From Trichosporon coremiiforme (Eukaryota > Basidiomycota > Tremellomycetes > Trichosporonales > Trichosporonaceae), in assembly GCA_039545355.1 (NCBI GenBank), contig BCJJ01000011.1, positions 62,001 through 126,000 on the forward strand: a DNA stretch of 64,000 nucleotides, written 5' to 3'. The position numbers and the translations under genes were made by a program. The notes under the pieces were generated by a model. The model searched no databases and was not told the origin of the DNA. It was given only the letters and a program-made list of their open reading frames with translations. Shown here one piece after another: positions 63,745 to 64,000 of the stretch. Position 1 is the first letter of the stretch; each line of letters opens with the position of its first letter.

Positions 63745-64000
63745 ATGGTTTCGGTCAACGCCGCTCTCAGTCACGCCATCAACGACGAGCTGGACCGCCA
63801 GCGCAACAAGATCGCGTGCGAGTACGCCCAGCGCGCCGTCGACGAGATCAAGCGCTTCAACAAGGAGTGCACGGCGCACCGCGACGAATTCAAGCACTAC
63901 CAGGCCCGCCGTGGCTTTGCCTGCGCCACCGAGAGGCACGAGTACAGCGACAAGCTCAACCCCATGCGCCAGGAGCACGCTGAGACCCTCGACAAGCTCA
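63745..64000 (+). CDS. Helical protein of unknown function, cut by the window end
   Basis: From the ATG at 63745, 85 codons are open to the end of the window; the C-terminus is missing. The translated part is charged and helical (ELDRQRNKIACEYAQRAVDE, IKRFNKECTAHRDEFKHYQ, EHAETLDKL), with no signal peptide or membrane segment, perhaps coiled-coil. The family is unknown. It may be related to the small protein at 62488 (see there). Confidence 0.55.
   Translation, partial: MVSVNAALSHAINDELDRQRNKIACEYAQRAVDEIKRFNKECTAHRDEFKHYQARRGFACATERHEYSDKLNPMRQEHAETLDKL

Overview
The window is nuclear DNA of a GC-rich basidiomycete yeast. Tremellomycetes, probably Trichosporonales, fits best. The evidence is a dense gene layout on both strands, eukaryotic introns that are often only 35-37 nt with a CTRAY branch site a few bases from the AG, fungal-type proteins (SREBP with a Tyr in the basic region, Atg26-type sterol glucosyltransferase, Vps23, fungal isopentenyl-diphosphate isomerase), and two nuclear tRNA-Asp genes. 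All coordinates and splice junctions were read by eye. Every spliced model given keeps frame across its junctions.

Layout. 0-5.6 kb is accessory: a cluster of related secreted cysteine-rich proteins, three intact genes and one broken copy. One member carries twelve tandem copies of an RNREFGPGAPGH-type unit in front of the cysteine domain; this is the most novel object here. 5.8-40.9 kb is mostly housekeeping, often in divergent or convergent pairs: homoserine dehydrogenase, sideroflexin, SREBP, FRA10AC1-like protein, a peroxin-like membrane protein, a mitochondrial protein, a medium-chain oxidoreductase, isopentenyl-diphosphate isomerase, histidinol-phosphate aminotransferase, a mitoribosomal uL24-like protein, SDHAF4, AP endonuclease IV, a LYR protein, a Tim17/22-like protein, Vps23, an ArfGAP, CIA30, 6-phosphogluconolactonase, a decayed gene, tRNA-Asp, Bet1 and a 1354-residue RasGAP. 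40.9-46.3 kb is unusually gene-poor. 46.3-60.2 kb holds glucose-6-phosphate dehydrogenase, a YTH-domain protein, Rcl1 and a 1641-residue sterol glucosyltransferase. 60.9-64 kb is accessory again: an aspartic-protease-fold protein that has lost both catalytic Asp residues, a small helical orphan, a tRNA-Asp with a 7-nt intron, and the start of another helical protein cut by the window end.

How the genes relate. Glucose-6-phosphate dehydrogenase and 6-phosphogluconolactonase are the first two steps of the oxidative pentose phosphate pathway but are about 13 kb apart. SREBP, isopentenyl-diphosphate isomerase and the sterol glucosyltransferase all belong to sterol biology without being clustered. 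Many products are mitochondrial: sideroflexin, uL24m, SDHAF4, CIA30, and probably the LYR, Tim-like and two unknown proteins. No transposon, CRISPR array or rRNA was seen.
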